NCBI GenBank assembly: GCA_040391865.1 | Contig: JBEBWZ010000071.1 | Coordinates: 1-17,247 of the forward strand | Origin: Solimonas sp040391865 | GTDB taxonomy: Bacteria; Pseudomonadota; Gammaproteobacteria; Nevskiales; Nevskiaceae | Direction: 5' to 3' | DNA length: 17,247 nt | Part shown: piece after piece, positions 14,208 to 17,247 of the stretch | Layout: every line of letters starts with the position of its first letter | Numbering within the stretch: the first letter of the stretch is position 1 | Made by a program: the position numbers and the translations under genes | Notes under the pieces: model-generated | Told to the model about the DNA's origin: nothing | The model's input: the letters and a program-made list of their open reading frames with translations, nothing else | Databases searched by the model: none

Positions 14208-15101
14208 GTGGCCGGAGCCTGGGAACAGCAGCGTGAACGCGGCGCGGTATGGGCCTTGCGCCTGCTGTTCTGGTTTGCACGCACGCTGGGACGCCGCGTC
14301 ACGCGGCTGTTCCTGTATCCGATCGCCGGCTACTTCCTGCTGACCGGGCGCGCGGCGCGTGCGGCGTCGCGCGACTACCTGCGGCGCGTGCTGGGGCGCG
14401 AGCCGCGGCTGTCCGAGATCGCGCGCCACTTCTTCACCTTCGCTTCGGTATCGCTGGACCGCATCTTCTGGCTGATCAATGCCGGCGACCAGCCGCAGGT
14501 CACGCGCCATCGTCCGGAAGCGGTCTATCGCGCGCAGCTCAGCGGTGGCTGCCTGATTCTGGTCGCGCATTGCGGCTCGTTCGAAGTGCGCCACGATCCC
14601 AGCAGCACGCAACATGAAAAGCCGCTGCGCATCGTGCTCGACCGTGCGCATGGACGCATGTTCACGCAGTTGCTGGAGCAGACCAATCCGGACGCGGCGC
14701 GCAGCATCATCGATGCCTCGCAGTCGGGGCCATCGCTGATGCTGGCGATCAAGCAGGCGCTCGACGAAGGCTCGATGGTCGGCCTGATGGCCGACCGCGT
14801 GCGTGCCGGCGAACGCGCGGTGACCGTCGACTTTCTCGGCGGGCAGGCGCAGTTGCCGGCGGCGCCGTGGATTCTCGCCGGTGTGCTCAACGTCCCGGTG
14901 GTCATCGGCTTCGGTCTGTATCGTGGCGGCAAGTGCTATGACGCCTACTTCGAACTGCTGGCGGAGCGCGTGGAACTGCCGCGCGCGCAGCGTGAAGCGG
15001 CGATCCAGCGCTACGCGCAACAGTACGCCGACCGCCTCGCGCACCACGTCACCGACGCGCCCTACAACTGGTTCAACTTTTACGACTTCTGGTCCAAATG
15101 A
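14208..15101 (+). CDS. LpxL/HtrB-like lysophospholipid acyltransferase (COG4261-like)
   Basis: A 297-residue membrane-associated acyltransferase. The N-terminal region (FWFARTLGRRVTRLFLYPIAGYF) is a hydrophobic-basic anchor. HFFTFASVSLDRIFWL and LVAHCGSFEVRHD follow the LpxL/HtrB and COG4261 pattern, and the active-site HX4(D/E) box is HCGSFE. GLMADR and VDFLGGQAQLPAAPW are further family blocks. Such enzymes transfer acyl groups from ACP to lipid or sugar acceptors at the cytoplasmic membrane face. In other APE clusters a related domain is joined to the GT2 glycosyltransferase; here it stands alone. GTG 14208 lies 10 bases after the halogenase stop; the frame is open back to 14160, inside the halogenase gene, which I consider less likely. 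The stop overlaps the next gene in an ATGA. Confidence 0.83.
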   Translation: MAGAWEQQRERGAVWALRLLFWFARTLGRRVTRLFLYPIAGYFLLTGRAARAASRDYLRRVLGREPRLSEIARHFFTFASVSLDRIFWLINAGDQPQVTRHRPEAVYRAQLSGGCLILVAHCGSFEVRHDPSSTQHEKPLRIVLDRAHGRMFTQLLEQTNPDAARSIIDASQSGPSLMLAIKQALDEGSMVGLMADRVRAGERAVTVDFLGGQAQLPAAPWILAGVLNVPVVIGFGLYRGGKCYDAYFELLAERVELPRAQREAAIQRYAQQYADRLAHHVTDAPYNWFNFYDFWSK

Positions 15102-16279
15102 AGCCTCTGCGTCTCACTGGATTGACCGCCACCTCGGCGCTGGGCCGTGGCCTGGACGCGCACTGGCAGGCCTTGCAGCAAGGCCGTAGCGGGCTGCAAC
15201 AAAAGACCTTCGACCGTTGCACGCTGCCGTGCTGGATCGGCGAAGTGGAAGGGCTCGTGCAGCCGCTGCAGGGCGACTGGGCGCCGTGGGATTGCCGCAA
15301 CAACCGGCTCGCGACACTGGCGCTGGACCAGGACGGTTTTCGCGAGACCGTGGCGACGGCGGTGGCGCGTCATGGTGCGGATCGCGTGGCCGTGTTCGTC
15401 GGCACCAGCACCTCCGGCACGCTCAGCACCGAGCACGCCTACCGCGATGCCGATCCCGACAGTGGCCGTCTGCCGGATACCTATCTGTATCGCACCACGC
15501 ACAATCCGCATGCCGCGGCCGAGTTCGTGCGTCTGCAGCTGGGCCTTGAGAACGTTGCGATTGCGGTCTGCACCGCCTGCTCGTCCAGCGCCAAGGTGTT
15601 TGCCGCCGCCAGCCGCGCGCTCGATGCCGGGCTCTGCGACGCGGCGGTGGTGGGCGGGGTCGACAGCCTATGCCTGACCACGCTCAACGGCTTCAATTCG
15701 CTGCAGCTGATCTCCCCGGAGATCTGCCGTCCGGCCGATGCGCAGCGCAAAGGCATTTCGATCGGTGAAGCCGCGGGGTTTGCATTGCTCGAACGCGACG
15801 CACCCAGTGGCTCGCTGGCGCTGCTCGGCTATGGCGAATCGTCCGATGCCTATCACATGTCGGCACCGGACCCGGAAGGACGCGGCGCGCAGCAGGCGAT
15901 GCGCGACGCACTGGCGCGGGCCGGACTCACCGCGGCCGCTGTCGGCTACGTCAACCTGCACGGTACCGCGACCCCGGCCAACGACAGCAGCGAGGACCAG
16001 GCGATCGTCAGCGTGTTCGGCACCGAAACCCCGTGCAGCTCGACCAAGGGCTATACCGGTCACACGCTCGGTGCCGCCGGCATCCTCGAAGCAGTGATCG
16101 CGCTGCTCGCTGTGCAGCATGGCTTTTTGCCGGCGGCGATCACCACCCGCGAAAAGGACCCGGCCCTGCGCGGCAACATCCTGCTGCAGCCGCTGCGCCG
16201 CGAGATTCGTGCAGCGCTGACCAATTCCTTCGGCTTCGGCGGCAACAATGCCAGCCTGCTGCTGGGGCGCGCGCCATGA
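15098..16279 (+). CDS. apeO: Beta-ketoacyl-ACP synthase (ApeO-like, elongating KS)
   Basis: A 393-residue ketosynthase with the full triad: Cys161 in VCTACSSSAK, His288 in NLHGTAT and His322 in YTGHTLGAAG, plus the glycine-rich NSFGFGGNN near 376-384. It should catalyse chain extension with malonyl-ACP. It is immediately followed, with an ATGA overlap, by a half-length ketosynthase-like gene without a cysteine. This is the KS/CLF pairing reported for ApeO/ApeC. In other APE clusters an ApeO gene lies between the DUF3261 lipoprotein and ApeP genes; that position is empty in the minus-strand operon here. ATG 15098 overlaps the acyltransferase stop, which fixes the start. Confidence 0.88.
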   Translation: MKPLRLTGLTATSALGRGLDAHWQALQQGRSGLQQKTFDRCTLPCWIGEVEGLVQPLQGDWAPWDCRNNRLATLALDQDGFRETVATAVARHGADRVAVFVGTSTSGTLSTEHAYRDADPDSGRLPDTYLYRTTHNPHAAAEFVRLQLGLENVAIAVCTACSSSAKVFAAASRALDAGLCDAAVVGGVDSLCLTTLNGFNSLQLISPEICRPADAQRKGISIGEAAGFALLERDAPSGSLALLGYGESSDAYHMSAPDPEGRGAQQAMRDALARAGLTAAAVGYVNLHGTATPANDSSEDQAIVSVFGTETPCSSTKGYTGHTLGAAGILEAVIALLAVQHGFLPAAITTREKDPALRGNILLQPLRREIRAALTNSFGFGGNNASLLLGRAP

Positions 16280-17061
16280 TCGAACTCAGCATTCAGGCGA
16301 TCGGCCTCGCGGCCCCCGGCCTGCCCAACTGGAATGAAGCGGCGCCGGTACTGCGCGGCGAACAGCCGCTGCTGCCGACGCCGCTCACGCCCTACGCGCC
16401 GCAACTGCTGCCGCCGAACGAGCGCCGCCGCGCGCAACCGAGCGTGCGTCAGGCGTTTCGGGTTGCCGAAGAAGCCGTGGCGGGCCGCGATGCCTCGCAG
16501 CTGGCCACCGTGTTCTCCAGCTCCGATGGCGACCTCGCGATCCTGCATCGCATCTGCTCGGCATTCGCGCAGAACAGCAGCGTGGTGTCGCCCACCGATT
16601 TCCATAATTCGGTGCACAACGCGGCGGCGGGCTACTGGGGCATCGGCACCGGATCGCGTGCGCCGTCGACCACGCTCGCCGGTCACGATCAGTCGTTCGC
16701 AGCCGGCCTGCTCGAGGCGGCATTGCAAGTGAGCGCGCAGCAGCAGCCGGTATTGCTGGTGGTATTCGACGTGCCGGCGCCGGAGCCGCTGCTGCAGGCG
16801 CGGATCATGGCCTGCGCCGCCAGTTGCGCGCTGCTGCTGGCACCGCGCACCGATGACACGCAAGCGCTGGCGACACTGCAACTGCAGCTGAGCGCAGATG
16901 CCGAGACCATACTGACGGACCCTGCACTGGAGGCACAGCGGCACGGCAATCCGGCGCTGCGCGGCCTGCCGCTGCTGCGCGCGGTGGCGCGGCGCGAAGC
17001 CGGGCGCGTAGTGCTGCCGTGCTCGGGTCATCGCAATCTCGCCGTGAATCTCGAATTTTGA
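16276..17061 (+). CDS. apeC: Ketosynthase-like chain length factor (ApeC-like)
   Basis: A 261-residue protein resembling only the N-terminal half of a condensing enzyme (the Ketoacyl-synt_2 type). FHNSVHNAAAGYWGIG aligns with the NPHAAAEFVRLQLG part of the upstream ketosynthase. The nucleophile region is AGHDQSFAAGLLEA at 135-148, so the catalytic Cys is replaced (Gly or His at the site) and no HGTAT follows. That is the mark of a chain length factor, and ApeC forms a heterodimer with ApeO in studied APE systems. It would shape the acyl tunnel and so polyene length. The frame runs upstream into the ketosynthase gene, but ATG 16276 in an ATGA overlap and the family N-terminus fix the start. 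Confidence 0.82.
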   Translation: MIELSIQAIGLAAPGLPNWNEAAPVLRGEQPLLPTPLTPYAPQLLPPNERRRAQPSVRQAFRVAEEAVAGRDASQLATVFSSSDGDLAILHRICSAFAQNSSVVSPTDFHNSVHNAAAGYWGIGTGSRAPSTTLAGHDQSFAAGLLEAALQVSAQQQPVLLVVFDVPAPEPLLQARIMACAASCALLLAPRTDDTQALATLQLQLSADAETILTDPALEAQRHGNPALRGLPLLRAVARREAGRVVLPCSGHRNLAVNLEF

Positions 17062-17247
17062 ACGCCCTGCTGACCCGCGCCGAGATCGAAGGACTGGTGC
17101 CTCATGCCGGTCTGATGTGCCTGTGGGACAGCTTGCTCAGCGCTGATTCGCAGCAGGCCCACTGCCGTACCGACAGCCACCGCCGCGCTGACAATCCCTT
17201 GCGGCAGGATGGCCGGCTGTCGGCGTTGCACCTGATCGAATACGGCG
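17058..17247 (+). CDS. Second ApeP-type hot-dog dehydratase, 5' part (cut by window edge)
   Basis: The first 63 codons of a gene that continues past the right edge. The start is TTG 17058, in a TTGA overlap with the chain length factor stop. The encoded LVPHAGLMCLWDSLLSAD, then CRTDSHRRADNPLR, then LSALHLIEYG follows the COG4706/ApeP pattern, with His16 and Glu61 at the positions of His14 and Glu59 in the ApeP protein at 2229-2702. The two are clearly different sequences, so this is a distinct paralogue rather than a recent copy. It may serve the KS/CLF pair encoded just upstream. Only half the domain is visible. Confidence 0.75.
   Translation, partial: MNALLTRAEIEGLVPHAGLMCLWDSLLSADSQQAHCRTDSHRRADNPLRQDGRLSALHLIEYG

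Noticed and set aside
12239..14302. Very long minus-strand open frame opposite the ligase, hot-dog and halogenase genes (687 codons)
   Set aside because: It spans three well-supported plus-strand genes, has no recognisable domain, and is His/Arg/Gln-rich. It is a codon-bias artefact.
1..17247. tRNA, rRNA, CRISPR array, insertion sequence or phage genes
   Set aside because: No cloverleaf, regularly spaced repeat, transposase or integrase motif was seen. The window is almost entirely packed with pathway genes.

Overview
The window is most likely chromosomal DNA of a GC-rich gammaproteobacterium. The gene content suggests the Xanthomonadales/Nevskiales (Lysobacterales) side of the class. Almost all of it is one aryl polyene (APE) pigment cluster of the xanthomonadin type. 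The evidence is a chorismatase of the XanB2 type next to type II polyketide/fatty-acid-synthase genes, a flavin-dependent halogenase, and the APE export and lipid-handling set: a LolA-like carrier, an MMPL exporter and a DUF3261 lipoprotein. The genus cannot be fixed from the sequence.

Layout. Positions 1-207 are the 3' end of a glycerol kinase gene, which converges on the cluster. From 261 to 10067 a long operon is read on the minus strand. In transcription order it encodes chorismatase, LPLAT acyltransferase, acyl carrier protein, ApeI-type hot-dog dehydratase, GT2 glycosyltransferase, thioesterase, LolA-like protein, MMPL exporter, DUF3261 lipoprotein, ApeP-type dehydratase, ketoreductase and ketosynthase. 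A 311-base divergent intergenic region (10068-10378) carries a perfect 22-bp palindrome and short repeats. From 10379 to the right edge a second operon is read on the plus strand: acyl carrier protein, COG4648-type membrane protein, acyl-ACP ligase, second ApeI/FabZ-type hot-dog protein, halogenase, LpxL-like acyltransferase, ketosynthase, cysteine-less ketosynthase-like chain length factor, and the start of a second ApeP-type dehydratase cut by the window edge. Ten junctions are 4-base stop/start overlaps (ATGA, GTGA or TTGA), which argues for tight translational coupling.

How the genes work together (family knowledge plus inference). Chorismatase makes a hydroxybenzoate from chorismate. The ligase loads it onto an acyl carrier protein. 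Ketosynthase/chain length factor, ketoreductase and heteromeric hot-dog dehydratases extend and dehydrate it, without enoyl reduction, to a conjugated polyene. The halogenase probably halogenates the aryl end, as bromine is found in xanthomonadins. The acyltransferases and glycosyltransferase link the polyene to a lipid or sugar. The MMPL, LolA-like and lipoprotein parts move the product to the outer membrane. The cluster class is known. The less ordinary points are the number of dehydratase-like proteins, separate rather than fused glycosyltransferase and acyltransferase genes, the relocated KS/CLF pair, and the palindromic elements in the control region.
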